NCBI GenBank assembly: GCA_000827495.1
Contig: KN817543.1
Coordinates: 363,864-427,863 of the forward strand
Length of the DNA stretch: 64,000 nucleotides
Direction: 5' to 3'
From: Hypholoma sublateritium FD-334 SS-4
Taxonomy: Eukaryota; Basidiomycota; Agaricomycetes; Agaricales; Strophariaceae
Position 1 is the stretch's first letter; each line of letters begins with the position of its first letter. Positions 24,975-36,377 of the stretch are shown here, one piece after another. Under the pieces are notes generated by a model. That model ran no database searches and was not told the origin of the DNA. It was given only the letters and a program-made list of their open reading frames with translations. The position numbers and the translations under genes are program-made.

Positions 24975-27804
24975 TCATGACACTTCACCCCAGGACGACT
25001 CAGAAACCGACGACGACGACGTGGGGGACCGCGGACGGGCCACAGGGGGCACGTTCTCGTCGTCGCTGTCGGTCGAATCACCGTCCTTGGAGGACTCCTC
25101 GTCCACCTCCTTGCTCTCCGCCTTGGTGTCGTCCTTCGGCTCCGTAGCATCGTCATCCTTGTCCTTGCCCTTCTTTTTCTGTTCCTCCTCCTTGTCTTTG
25201 AGCTGCTGGCGCATCTTCTCCAGCTCGTCCTCCTTCTCCTTCTCGGCGAGGAGTGCCTTGACGCGCTCGAGCTCTTGGTCCTTCTTGTCCTGCGCCTTCT
25301 TGGCCTTGTCCTTCTCCTGTGCCTCCTTCTTGCGTTTCTCGCGCTGGGACAGACGATTAGCCCCGCGCCCACGGAGTGACACACGGAAAGCAGGAACGAC
25401 ACATACCTGCGCCTTTTCGCGGATCTCGCGGGCCTCCTTCTCGCGCTTCAGCCGCTCGCGCATGTCGCGCTCGCCCTGCACCCACGCCTCGACGCCGTTC
25501 GCCGCGGCTTCAGGCTGCGACTTGTGCTTCAGGAGGTCTACCAGCCATGCACATCAGCACCGCACCGATGACAGATAGCCAGCAACAGAAAAACACGCAC
25601 ATCCTTGGAGTCCCGCCACGCTGAACTCGTCGTCGGGGAGGCCGTCTGCGAACTTCTTCGCAAGTGCCGCAAGCGTGCGCTTGTCCAGCAGCTTGACCTT
25701 CGTCAGGGATGGGTCCGGTGGCGGGGGCAGGTACGCCGTGTTCGTCGCACCGAATTGGTCCTTATCGAGCGCGGCCGCCGCCGGAGTGGGCGCGGGTGGT
25801 CCGGAAAGAGTGGGCGGCGGGGGCGACGCAGCGCCGTTGGACGAAGCGAGCGTCGGCGACGTCGCGCCAGAGAGGAGAGAGGTGGCGGACGATGCGAAGC
25901 TCGTCGAGAGCGACCACAGCGACGGCGGGGTCAGGATGGCACCGGGCGTCTCAGCGCGAGGCCGGGCCTCGGCCGCCGGGGCCGGCACGAAGGTGCGCAC
26001 CTTGCCGTCGCGGTCCTGGACTTGCAGGTTCGCGTCGATGTCGAGCGACTCGAGCTCGGCGTCGGACACGGGCGGCTCGTCCTCCTCCTCGCACGGGAAG
26101 AAGTTGCGGAAGAGCGCCTCCGCCTGCCACTTGCTCGCGTTCTTGAACTCGACCCAGACGTCCATGCGGCCCGGGNGTGACAGCGCGGGATCGAGCCGCT
26201 CGAGGTGGTTCGTCGTCCTATCAGCGCAGTAAGCTTTTAGGCTGTGGNGTNGCAATATGGCAAAAGNACTCACGCAAATAATAGCCGGCCTTCCGACGCG
26301 GCGACGCCGTCGAGCGCATTCAGCAGCCCNCTCAAGCTGAGGGTGTTCATATCCGACAGNCCGTCGCTGCGCCCGTAGCGTCTCCGCCTGCTGGGCCCGA
26401 GGCCACCGAAGGACGGGAATGCGGTCGAGTCCATGCCGCCGCCTGAGTTTTGATTGTCGCCGGCCCCGCCTGCGTCGTGGTCAAGTGAGTCATCATCCCG
26501 GTTCGTGCTCCTCACAAACGCCGCATCAAGATCCTCCAGCAGCAGCACGCAGCGGGCGGGCACCCGGCCCATGAGCGCAGTTAAAGTGTTATCGGAGATC
26601 CAAGACGCAGAGAGGGAAACAACATAAATGTCCAGCTGCAGCTGGCCTGCAAGCGCGTGGATGAGGGACGATTTGCCGGAGCCAGGGACACCGTGCAAAA
26701 GGTAGCCACGCCGGAAGGGGATACCGCGGTCTGCGTACCACTTCGGAGCAAGGTTAGTTCATGGTCATGGGCACGGGGGGCATAGCTTACTTTCTCGCTT
26801 TTCAGGAAGTCTCTTGCATCATCCAAGAGCATCTCCTTCACACCAGGGTTTAGCACAATACTTTGCATGGGGCGCTTATGCCTCGAGTCGGTCCATCGCC
26901 ACGAGCCGTGGGCGTCTGCGAAATAGATCTGGATCCGGTGTACGGCCTCTGCCTCGTACTCTTTCTTTGCCTGTAGGACGAGCTGCTTTAGGATGGCGTT
27001 CGAGCGGGCGACTACACTGTGGGAGAATGAGGAATTTAAGCTTGCTTTCTTCCAAGGCAATCGATAGCCGGCAGATATGAAAGCTGGCACGAACCTTATC
27101 GACAGCATCTCGGATAATGTGTCTTGCTTCCTGCCCCGGCGAACGCGGAGCCAGTGCCCACGATAGAAAATGGTGTGCGTGGTATCGTAGGTCGGCTGGA
27201 AGACGACGCGCGTCTTGGGTCGGCCCTCGCTGTCTGGGTCATGCAACGAACCGCTAGACTCGGCGACTTCCCACTGGTCCCAGTCGGCGTCTTCTGCTGA
27301 GTAATGGGACGAAGAGGAGCCCCCGGGACCCGCACTTCTCGTTGTTGTTTCAAACTCGCGCGAACGTTGCCACTCAGGTCGGCGGGACAGCCATAGCATC
27401 AGCCAGTCGTACGGGAAGTCCTCTTCGCTGAAATGGGCTGTGAGGAAGAATGCTGCAGATTGGAGGCTCGTCAGCTCATGGGACAGACAACAGTATGATA
27501 ATGGCTGGCATGAGCGCCAAATCCGAGTACGCGGCAAGTATGACTCATACGGTCCTTCGACGGGAATGCAACAGACGAAGGCAGGGAGGGATAAGGCTCA
27601 CAGTTCACGAAATGATTCCTAGTGGCAAGTGACATCAGCGCGGATACGAACGACGCTCAGGAGAAATCGCTACCAAGCAGAACTGGACACTCGTCGCGCA
27701 GTCTCGACTGTGCCACCGAGTACGACGAGCTTCATGCCGTCTACGACGGACGAGCCGCCAGCGCCGCCGACCAAGGGCTGGATGAGGGATTTGAGGACAT
27801 CCAT
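24975..27804 (-). CDS. BCS1-like mitochondrial-type AAA ATPase (771 aa)
   Basis: This is an AAA protein of the BCS1 group. Yeast Bcs1 inserts the Rieske protein into complex III; basidiomycetes carry many divergent copies of unknown substrate. Eight exons, in phase: 27804-27674, 27618-27602 (17 nt), 27452-27095, 27016-26791, 26740-26274, 26217-25601, 25537-25407, 25343-24975. The N-terminal part has [26 protein letters not shown] and the BCS1-N domain ([18 protein letters not shown]). Then follow [20 protein letters not shown] (Walker A, about 261-268), [12 protein letters not shown] (Walker B), [22 protein letters not shown] (sensor 1) and [15 protein letters not shown] (arginine region). 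The C-terminus is unusual: a long Pro/Ser spacer and a very basic-acidic coiled coil ([18 protein letters not shown]). Its stop is TGA followed by CTAG. Confidence 0.88.
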
Positions 27805-29616
27805 ACCGGGGATGGATATTGGCGTGGTGGTGGTTACGGTGCAAGGGAAGACGGCAGCTTGCTTGTATTTACACTGTGAGAAGATACGCAGCAGATATGG
27901 GGAAATGAACAGCTATGCTGTGTGACTAGTTAGCGGGACCGAGGGGCGAGGGCGCGGACGAGGTACAAAGACGGGCTGTGGACGCAGGCTGTCCTGTTCT
28001 TAAGCACAGTTGGGTGCGATTTGGTGCGAGTCAGGCCTCGTCACCCTCCTTCCCACAACATCCCCGCATATCCTGCAAGTGCCTCGAGGCGAGCGATACA
28101 GACCCCGTGCACGGCCCGTCCAGGTGGCGCACGCCACCGGCCACCGGTCACCACGCCTCGACGTAGCGCCGAATTGAAAGGCGAATTCTGTTGGGCGTCA
28201 ATCCAGCTCGTATTTACAGCGGCTAAAAGATAGCTCACTCGATGACAAACCGTCCGCAGACGTATCCAGCTGCGCAGGATCCACCCGCCAAGACATCTGA
28301 CTGCAGTCACCAAGCAGTCACCAGGCAGTCACCGGGGAAAGAACGCTCTATTCTAGATAAATGAACTCATCTGCATTCTGCATAGTTACATCTTCCGAGA
28401 GCTGTGAACACAGGTTTGACCTTTGGCGAAACTATAATTACCAGCCGAGCATTGACAGGGGCTTTGGAGGCTGAGGCGTTCGTCACGATAACCCAGACGT
28501 ACCGTATTTCTGCGTGCAGATCTTCACGGCATTACTGCAAGCTTTCAAGCTTCAGGGATGTCATCTTCGTTGTCGGAACGACGGAAATGATACAATCGAG
28601 TGGTGGCGGTGGTCGGGAGAAAACGTGTAAGTAGAATGTCATTTCGCGCGCCACGAGGTGTGATCTTATCTAATCTAACGACTTCGGCGGATAATGCGGC
28701 GAGAGAGTGGGACGACCGCTACTTACCATTTATCGTCAAGTTGTTGCCAATAAATAAAACAAGAAGAAAACCAAAGTTTGCCGCAAGTTTACAGCGCAGT
28801 AAAGCATCAAAATGCGGTCGGAATATTCTTTCAGAATTCTTGGCGATGCCCGGTGGAAGTGCAGCAGACCGCACGCTCTGAATCTTGCGCAGCATCAGCA
28901 ACCAACCAAAAACATAAAATGGATCTTCTTTTCATTGAAAATACAGAAGCCCGGAAGCTTTGATCTGGTCCTCCTGTCTTCAGCAATCCGCGGGAAGAGC
29001 GTTACATAAATGGCCCACCCACCGTTTTGGAAATAAATACTAAATATAGGTGTCCCAACGGGGTTTCCTGGAATCCGGCTTCCGGTCACGCAGACCGGTG
29101 CTGAAAATAGTGTAGGAGACATAGTCTTTTGTTCTAAGAAAAACACCGCCTTCCATACCATTGCCTACTGATAACTATAAATATAGGGGTGCCTTTCAGG
29201 TGGAAACAACAGCTGTTATGGTTCTCTGTGCGGTTCACCTAAGGCTGATACTTAACGCTACTTCATTATCTGCCTGGAATGATTCTATCTGACGCTGGTT
29301 AGACGCTGGCGTAGTTGGTTCGCAGACACTATGGCACTGGCGGTGAAATACTGCGCTCAGTCAATTCGACGCTAAAGCTGCGGCGTCGGCAAGAGTGAGG
29401 CTCCGCCAACATTTGTTGCCATTCCCTGTCCTCCGAGCCATGTCAATAACTCAATTGGTCAAACCCCCATTGATTAATGTGTACAACTGTCGTCAGACAT
29501 CAATTACAGGCGTAGGCAACTTATATAACATAGACGAAACAGAGGACGCCGTTACCCACGGTAGAAAGAGGAGCACAAATACTTGTATTTCCTTTAATTG
29601 ACCGCCTATTGACTTT
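27805..29616. other. Intergenic
   Basis: About 1.8 kb between the AAA ATPase promoter and the xylanase 3' end. No coherent gene on either strand. A short tandem repeat lies at 28303-28333. Confidence 0.5.
28303..28333. repeat. Three tandem copies of an 11-bp unit
   Basis: GCAGTCACC occurs at 28303, 28314 and 28325, a perfect 11-bp period, with two variable bases between copies. It lies about 500 bp upstream of the AAA ATPase start, so it could be a cluster of factor-binding sites. Confidence 0.7.
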
Positions 29617-30577
29617 TTAGAGACATTGAGAGTAGTACGCTGCGGGGAATAATTTTTAAATACTGTCGTTTGAAGGAAGCAATAGGCATACCGTTCGAAG
29701 CCTGGCAAGTGAAAGGCGACGCGCATACAGTTCCGCCAGTCCAGCCAATCCCGCCGCACTGACCGTAGTGCGCAACACTACCGCCGCCGGTGGAGGGGGT
29801 AGTGGTTGTCGGTGCGGGCGGGGCGCTAGCGGTAGTGGTGGGCGGGGGCGCGGCCGCGCCCTGGCCGATGGTGATCGAGGACGTGCCGCTGCTCTGGTAC
29901 CCCTCGGTCGCGAGGATCTGGTAGTTGAACGCGCCCATCTGCATGCCGAGCGCCTTCCACGCGTTGAAGTGGTTCGACGTCGTGATCGTGCCGCCGACGC
30001 GCTTGCTCTGGCGGACGGACCAGAACTGGTTGAACGTCTGCGTGCCGGAGATCGAGGGCGCGTTCGTGCGCACGGTCTTGTAGATGTCGTACGTCGCGCC
30101 GTCGGAGGTGACCGTGCCCATGTGCGTCAGCCCCGTGCTTGGGTTGTACGTGCCGAAAGAGTCGCAGATGTAGTACTCGACGAGCGGGCTCGTGGTCCAT
30201 CCATAGACAGAGAGGTACGCATTACCGCTTGGGCTGAAGGTACCACTGTACGAGATGGCCCTGGCAGCGCAATATTAGCGCGATCTATTATGAGCAGTGG
30301 GTGTCACCTACTGAGCGCTTCCCGGCATCCAGCCGATTCCGGCAACGACGTCTTGCGAAGCCGAGGACCAGGTAAGGCTGTATGTGCCAGTCCCGATGTT
30401 CATCGAGACTCCGCTGTTAACCTGCTCCCATAGGGAGTAGTAGTATCCACCAGATGTGCCGGTGCTGCTGGTGCTGATGGTGGCGCGGCGCTCGAGCGCG
30501 CTGGTCGAATTACCAGCGGGCGACGCCCACGCAACCGCAGCGGTGCAGAGAACGAATAGAGACGTGAATGAGACCAT
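29617..30577 (-). CDS. GH11 endo-1,4-beta-xylanase with CBM1 (285 aa)
   Basis: This is a secreted family 11 xylanase that cuts the xylan backbone, joined to a cellulose-binding CBM1. Three exons (30577-30312, 30260-29692, 29639-29617). There is a signal peptide ([15 protein letters not shown]) and a dibasic propeptide site (ALERR). The GH11 jelly-roll carries the nucleophile Glu about 117 in [12 protein letters not shown] and the acid/base Glu about 208 in [12 protein letters not shown] Pro/Thr linker leads to CBM1 ([16 protein letters not shown] ... CQASNAYYSQCL). The last intron splits CBM1 so that exon 3 codes only for its final residues, which restores the fourth Cys. The gene is much more GC-rich than its flanks. 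Length and motifs are typical for the family. Confidence 0.95.
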
Positions 30578-30630
30578 GCCAATGCAATGTAGACCGCAAA
30601 TGACCTGTGGATCTGCGAGACGCTACGTTG

Positions 30631-30640
30631 CTTTTATCCT
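30631..30640 (-). promoter_or_regulatory. Probable TATA box of the xylanase gene
   Basis: AGGATAAAAG reads toward the gene, 54 bp before the ATG. Confidence 0.5.
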
Positions 30641-32098
30641 GCGCCTGCGGTGAAAATCCGGTTTGGAGTATTGAAACGTGCGGGACGCGTGATAGCCCAT
30701 ACGAGGGAAAGAAGGACGCGGATAATTGTTTTTCTTGGTTTCATGCACGTCAATATTCTCCGTTGCAATAGGCGGGTCCGTGTGATATGATCGGGACATA
30801 CTGGAGACATATACAGGTATAAGGCCCCCGCGCAACGCGCTCAATTCCCCGCCGCGCACTGATTCCATAAATAGACGACACATCTGGCCCCACCCACTTT
30901 TCTCTCTCATGTACAAGTGGGCTTCTAAGAAACAGTGAAATCTGGTGTTAGTAAACGCAGCTTATGTTCAACTTAATCTACATGAATAATGGAAGTCTTC
31001 TCAAAGGCTCAGAGACTGGTAATTACTACTAACGATCTTCGTCGCAGTGTAGACCGCCCAATTTCGTAGATGGACTTTAAAAGCCGCTTGATTACAGCTG
31101 GCCACGAGGATCATCGACGTCGACCATCGATTCGAGATGAACGTCGGCTGTGTATAGATATCTACAGCTGTCTAAAATAGGTATCGTTTTTTGACCAAAC
31201 ACTTCAAGGAGACCAAGTACAGTGATCGTTCTTACTAGCTCTAATTAAGCTCTAATATGACTGAATTTATAATGTCTATAGGTGCATTAAATTGATTTTA
31301 GTGCCAATGTTTCTCAATCTACGGAACACAAAGTTCTCGTACTCTTGTTTGCCTGCTTGTCAGCCGTTTACGGAGTCAGTAGGAGGCAGGCATGTACCTA
31401 TATCAGTATGCATATAAATGAAAGTACAAACAACTCAATCGCCAAGCCAAAGACGGGGAGACACCTGGAAATATAGACCTGGAGTGGCAAGCAAGTGGCA
31501 AGTCCTTCGTGCTTTTAGCCTCTGGGTCTATTTATAAATCGAATATCACCGACAATATTTGTGAACATGAATTTGAATTGACATAATGAAGTCATGCTCT
31601 CAGTGCCAGCTGGCACAAGGCAAACGTAGTCTGACGCGAGGAATCCCCGCTTCTGATTTCAGAATTAAATTGACATGGCCCGGACTGAAAATTACTACTC
31701 CCTATACCTTTTGAGCATGCGCGAAAGTAGCGCAGACTAGATCCGAGCATTAGGCCTCAGTAAAACGGAGTTGTATTCGAGATATGTATAAAATTCTATT
31801 CAACCCCTGCTAAAATCTATCCGTTCCCGAGTCGCCGTCACACATATAGTTCACTCAAGAGCCTTCAATTGACGAGGAATGAAGATTCCTCTCGCATCTC
31901 CATGCACTTGCTTTGCGATGTTAAGTTGGCGTTGAGAATGAAGGTTTCGAAATACAGATATTCAATTACAATCTTGATGTAAGCCATTAGATTTAGCATG
32001 TAGTCGAATTAAAGGATGTCCGGGAATTCAATTTGCAGCAAAATTTACGGGTGCTATCAGATAGCAGTGCTAAGACGGCAACGGGAATGGCCTTCCGC
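30641..32098. other. Intergenic, xylanase upstream region
   Basis: About 1.5 kb of AT-richer DNA with no coding signal. It should include upstream control sites of the xylanase. I could not identify specific operators with confidence. Confidence 0.5.
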
Positions 32099-34326
32099 TC
32101 ACATATCAATCTTTGCCTTTTTGGCTGCACGAAGTTCATCCGCACTGTCAGAGAGTCGTCGTCTGGTATCGTTTGTGGGTACCGCTGTAGGTCGGGCGAC
32201 AGGAAGGATACCCAGCTGAGTTGGGATCGAAGGATCTGATTTGACCTTTGAGCACCCATATGACATCGCGTAGAACTCTAAATCCAGGGATAGAATTGCA
32301 TTGTTGAATAATCCAAGAATTATCTCGTAGACTTCACCGGCAGTTGGAGTCCGATTGCAAGAGGTGGTACTAGACCTATCTTGATTTTCTTGCCGATCCA
32401 GCACAGCGGAGTCGATGTGAGTTTTGAAAAAATTGAATAGACCGCGGATAAGAGTGCGAAATATCTCTCCGAAATATTCCGTGACTTGGAGATAACTGTC
32501 CACGCCCTCGCGGTACAAGCGAACTTTAGATGCGAACAAATCTTTTTCTCCTAGCGTCGTCCACTCCACGAGGTTCTTAGGCTGCGGGTTAATGGACACA
32601 TGGGGTGCTGAATATCCACAGCATATCGAACACAGGACGTAGAAGAACGACTCCAGGTCGTCCATGTAATCGCGCGGTCGGATGAAAGTTGCATTCGAAT
32701 TAAACCTTTTGAGAAGGCTCACAGAAAGAAAGGGCCTAGTCCCCTGGGCACATAAATTAAACGATGTCAGTGCAAGCCTGACCGTATTCATTTTTGGACT
32801 CACGGGGACAGACGGCTCGAACGGCCTCATATCTTCAAGCCGAATAGCCATGTCCAGGTCTATGAGAATTCCACGATTTGGGAACTCTGGATTGGCGGAA
32901 GTTCTGATGAGGATATTATTCACGCTAACATCACGGTGAAGGATACCCTTCATCAGAAGATTTCGGTGCCCTAAAACGATAGTGAATAACGCAGAAACGC
33001 CTTTTTATTAGCATACCATTTATAGCATCATACAAAGCGCAAAGCAGGCTTCTGCGCGTTCTGAAGTCGCTAATAGGTGATCCATGATTTTCGAGAACGA
33101 GGCGTGAAAATTGCTTGTCTTGAAAGAAACGCCTCATCTTTTTGGACATATTGGTAACGTCAATGTTCCGCAATTTGGATATACTGGTAATGCGATCCTG
33201 GCGTGCCAGCACCTGCCCGACTCCAGGGCACCCTTTGGCATCTTCCAAAAGATCCGCCTCACTGTGACGACCCAGGATGTTCCAAGAGTCCTTGACGAAG
33301 AGGTATTTTTTCCCTTCGTTGTCGAAAACTATCCACCCGCAGGTTCCCCGCCCCAGAATATTTCGCCGATCAACCACTGGCATCACAGACTGCGGTGTAA
33401 GTCTGTATGTGACGGGATTCTCCTTCTCGTCGACCGTGTTGATAAAGCGCATGTTATTTTGCCAGAAAATGGAGCGGTCAAATCCGACAAATTCAGGTAA
33501 ATTGGACGCCGCACCAAGAATGAGCTTGACAAACACATTGGCATTCTTGTGGATGTCGACTTTCGACGAGTATACAAGTCCATCTCGAGCGAAGACATAA
33601 AGACGCACACCAGACTCTGTAAGGAGGAAGCAGTTGACGAAGTGCCGGTTTCCCTGTTGGAGAAATACCTGTCTGCAAAGTTGATTCGCTTCAAATCTTA
33701 ACTGAGGATGCAAACCAACCGAACCTAGCGTATGAATAAAGTCGAGCTCTGTTTTGCCGTGGATGGTCACCATTCTCGACATCTTCAAAATCCTTGTCTG
33801 TCATCACATTGATCAGAGAAACAGCCATGAAGTACTGCGCATTGCTAGTATGTCGCTTCTCGAAGCACGGGAAGTTGTTGGGAAGTGTTTTATCTTGAAC
33901 CTTCGCCTGAATGCAAATACTCGGCGAGTTGATTTCGGGTCTGCATCGCACGCCACGAATAAGATCCTGCCCTTTGGCAACGCTCTGGAGTTCGACGTCG
34001 TGGATGCCATGGACCTCGCGTGAGGTGGATAGTCCAAAGTGTGAGACGATGGCAACCAAGATCTCGACGAAGGGGCGATATAGTTGTGCTCCCTCTGTCG
34101 GTCGCGCTGGAACCGCGATCCATCGTCGTTCGCGTGTGTTGTATAGTGAACATTGCTTTAGAAAGTTTTGAATGTCATGAGGTGTGGCGACATTTTTGAA
34201 GGCCCTTGTCGCCAGTTGCACGTCGTGGCACTCTGAGGCCGCCAGTTCGGCTTCAATCGGTGCTTCAGGTCTAGGCATGACCGTCGGGCCCGCCACTGTG
34301 ACAATGCTCGGCCCGGGAAGTGGCAT
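32099..34326 (-). CDS. FunK1 fungal-type protein kinase (689 aa)
   Basis: This is a member of FunK1, a kinase family expanded in mushroom-forming fungi and loosely related to eukaryotic protein kinases; functions are largely unknown. Four exons (34326-33725, 33672-33017, 32970-32804, 32743-32099), all in phase. The N-terminal regulatory region runs to about 190, followed by YARQVFLQQGNRHFVNC and VGFDRSIFW. Kinase elements: GRGTCGWIVF (glycine-rich loop), FVKDSW (Lys), ILHRDVSVNNIL at about 429-440 (catalytic loop), LIDLDMA (DFG equivalent) and DYMDDLESFFYVLCSICCGY, a FunK1 hallmark. The C-terminus has a basic AAKKAKID tail. The 60 bp third intron is a multiple of three without stops. The ATG at 34326 is the first in frame. 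It is a paralogue of the gene at 53655-55994. Confidence 0.87.
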
Positions 34327-34384
34327 TGGGTGGTTGAGTTTCAGTGGACGCGTAAATGATGGGCAATATCCCAACTTGAACGCA

Positions 34385-34393
34385 GCTTATATA
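34385..34393 (-). promoter_or_regulatory. Probable TATA box of the first FunK1 gene
   Basis: GTATATAAG on the minus strand, about 60 bp upstream of the ATG at 34326. Confidence 0.5.
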
Positions 34394-34652
34394 CATGAGT
34401 GAGTAATCAGGGTGGCACGTACTACGGCTATCCGGGAGCCATTGACCTGTTGTGGCATAAAGCACAAGTTCAAAACGTCTATGTCGGGTGGCCAATGGAC
34501 GTTGCTCTGGCCGATAGGTGAAAAGACTCATAAGAGACTTATTTCCGAGCTTGTTTACTCCAAAGAAAAGTATTTATTGAGAGAAAGATGTACGAAATAA
34601 GCCATTATACACCCGTCAATGAATAGATACAGCCAATAAAACGCTGTGACAT

Positions 34653-36377
34653 TCATGTGGGAGTCGGATCACCGGCGGGCCATAGCGTCTGCAAAGGTGG
34701 GCCACTCCATGCCTTCCTCGACCCCGGTGTGAAGGGTGATCCCACCCGTCTCGTAGGATCCGCTGCGAGTTCCTGGCTTTCTGATTGTCGTGTTAAAGTC
34801 TGTGCGTACCAGTCCCATGCTGCTGCGACGATCCTCTGCTCCGCGACCTCGTCAGGCAAAATCCGGACACTGCGGCGCCGCGGTCGGTCGACTGCCTCAG
34901 CTGGCAGCTGCGGGAGTGGCAGCCAGCCCCATCTTCTTCTGCTAGTGTCTGGGCCGCTCCAGCGCATGACAGGATCGTATGCGATGTCAAAGCGCACGCC
35001 GTCGCCACGGCGCGCATGACGGGCATTGTACGCATCAATCCATAACGCGGATGGGGTACAGGGTGGTACACTGACGGCGATATAGTTGTACGGAGCCGGG
35101 TACAGCACACCTGAATCTCCTTGAGCGTACATGGCTTCGATGTGTTGGAAATGGAGTGCGTGAAGGTAGGTGATAATGTTCAGCTCTCCATGAACGACGA
35201 GTGAGATAGACGTTGGCCTAGAGCTGTCAGGAGATAAAGAAACTCCTGGGATAAACAGTGCCAAAGAACTGCTTGTTACGTCATTCTCGATGGAACCTAT
35301 CTAAGCCCACGCACCTTTCTCTGTCAAGATGTGTTCTCGTATGGCTTTCCAGGACTTTTTAGTACGAGGGCAAGGGGCTTTTATGATAGCTTTGAGTGGA
35401 GAAACGAGAGTAAGGACCAAGTTGTGAGAGTGGAGGCTATCCATATTGTTCGCTGCGAAATGTAAGAGATTTACAATATGCCTCGGCAAGGAGGTGATGC
35501 TTTCGAATGCATTTCCAAGGACATATTTACCTAAAAGCGAAGGTAAATAGTTGAGCGATGGGTATAACTCCAGAATAGACTGACATTGGAAGCAACGAGT
35601 AGACAGAACGCGCAGCGAAACAATATGGAGGAGAAGCTTATCGACAGCGTCTTTTGCCAGTTCCAACGCCGCCACAAGTGTCATGAAATCGTGCGCCGTA
35701 GAGATCAAGCGCTTTGGTTCCTGATCATCCTCCCTCATGGATGCAAACGCGCTCCTGCAGCGATCTAAATGGAATAGCGCCTCCACCAATGGCATTCGGA
35801 AGTGAGCGTCGTCGCCCGATCTCAAGTCAGCCACAAGGTGTCCGGAAGCCGCAGTGTTCTGGGTCCTCCACATGTCGATTATTGCCATGTGTCGCGCAAA
35901 TTCCACGCGCAGTTTGCGCAGCGTGTAAGCATACATCGTATGTCTGAAGGTTGTAAGAAGATGAATAAAAGATTCGCGGTCTGCGCCTCGTTTGTGTGGT
36001 AGCTTTGATATGACGAGCATTTGCCTCCATATCTCCTGAAAATGTCGCACAGTACCGCCTCGGATTGGTTCGTGGCTCGACAAGATGAATTCCACAGCAG
36101 GGCGGGTAGAGTGATCAGAGTCAAGACGGAGCGCACATGCTATAGTCTCATTTCCATCAGGAGAGGTCGATGCAGACACAGTGACAAGCGCATCGAGGAG
36201 ATTACGCAGAGAATCCGGCGTTGGGAACAAGCATGTGAGCCGAGTGGGTATGTTGGTGTAGTCGAGACTTGGGGACTCTACAAAATGCGCGTTGACGTTG
36301 GACTTGAGGGTGTCGGAAACGAGTGCGACTGCAACATTTGGATCGGTGGTTAAGGACGCGATGGTAGGAAGGATCAT
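34653..36377 (-). CDS. Orphan protein of unknown function (560 aa)
   Basis: Two exons (36377-35311, 35268-34653) join in phase 2 with donor GTGGGC and acceptor AGCAG. I do not recognise any domain. The first 355 residues look alpha-helical, with regular Leu spacing (LSTTAHDFM-like and LELAKDAVDKLLLHIVSLRVL stretches). The last 200 residues differ, with aromatic-rich segments (YPAPYNYIAVSVPPCTPSALW) and WDWY near the end. There is no signal peptide or clear membrane segment. The ATG at 36377 is the first in frame; the frame is open further upstream only via TTG. It lies between the FunK1 gene and another orphan. The splice join is the less certain part; the two halves could be separate genes. 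Confidence 0.55.

Noticed and set aside
24962..24985. A very short intron (GTGAAG...CTAG, 18 nt) removing the BCS1-like stop codon
   Set aside because: All other introns in the window are at least about 50 nt; 18 nt is below what the spliceosome is known to use.
25021..26232. Plus-strand open frames rich in Ser/Arg
   Set aside because: Antisense shadows of the coiled-coil and Pro/Ser-rich parts of the BCS1-like gene.
28303..28333. Three evenly spaced repeats considered as a CRISPR-like array
   Set aside because: Units are 9-11 bp with no real spacers and the genome is eukaryotic.
29768..30433. 221-codon plus-strand frame rich in Arg/Gly
   Set aside because: Antisense of the GH11 xylanase exon, a GC-content artefact.
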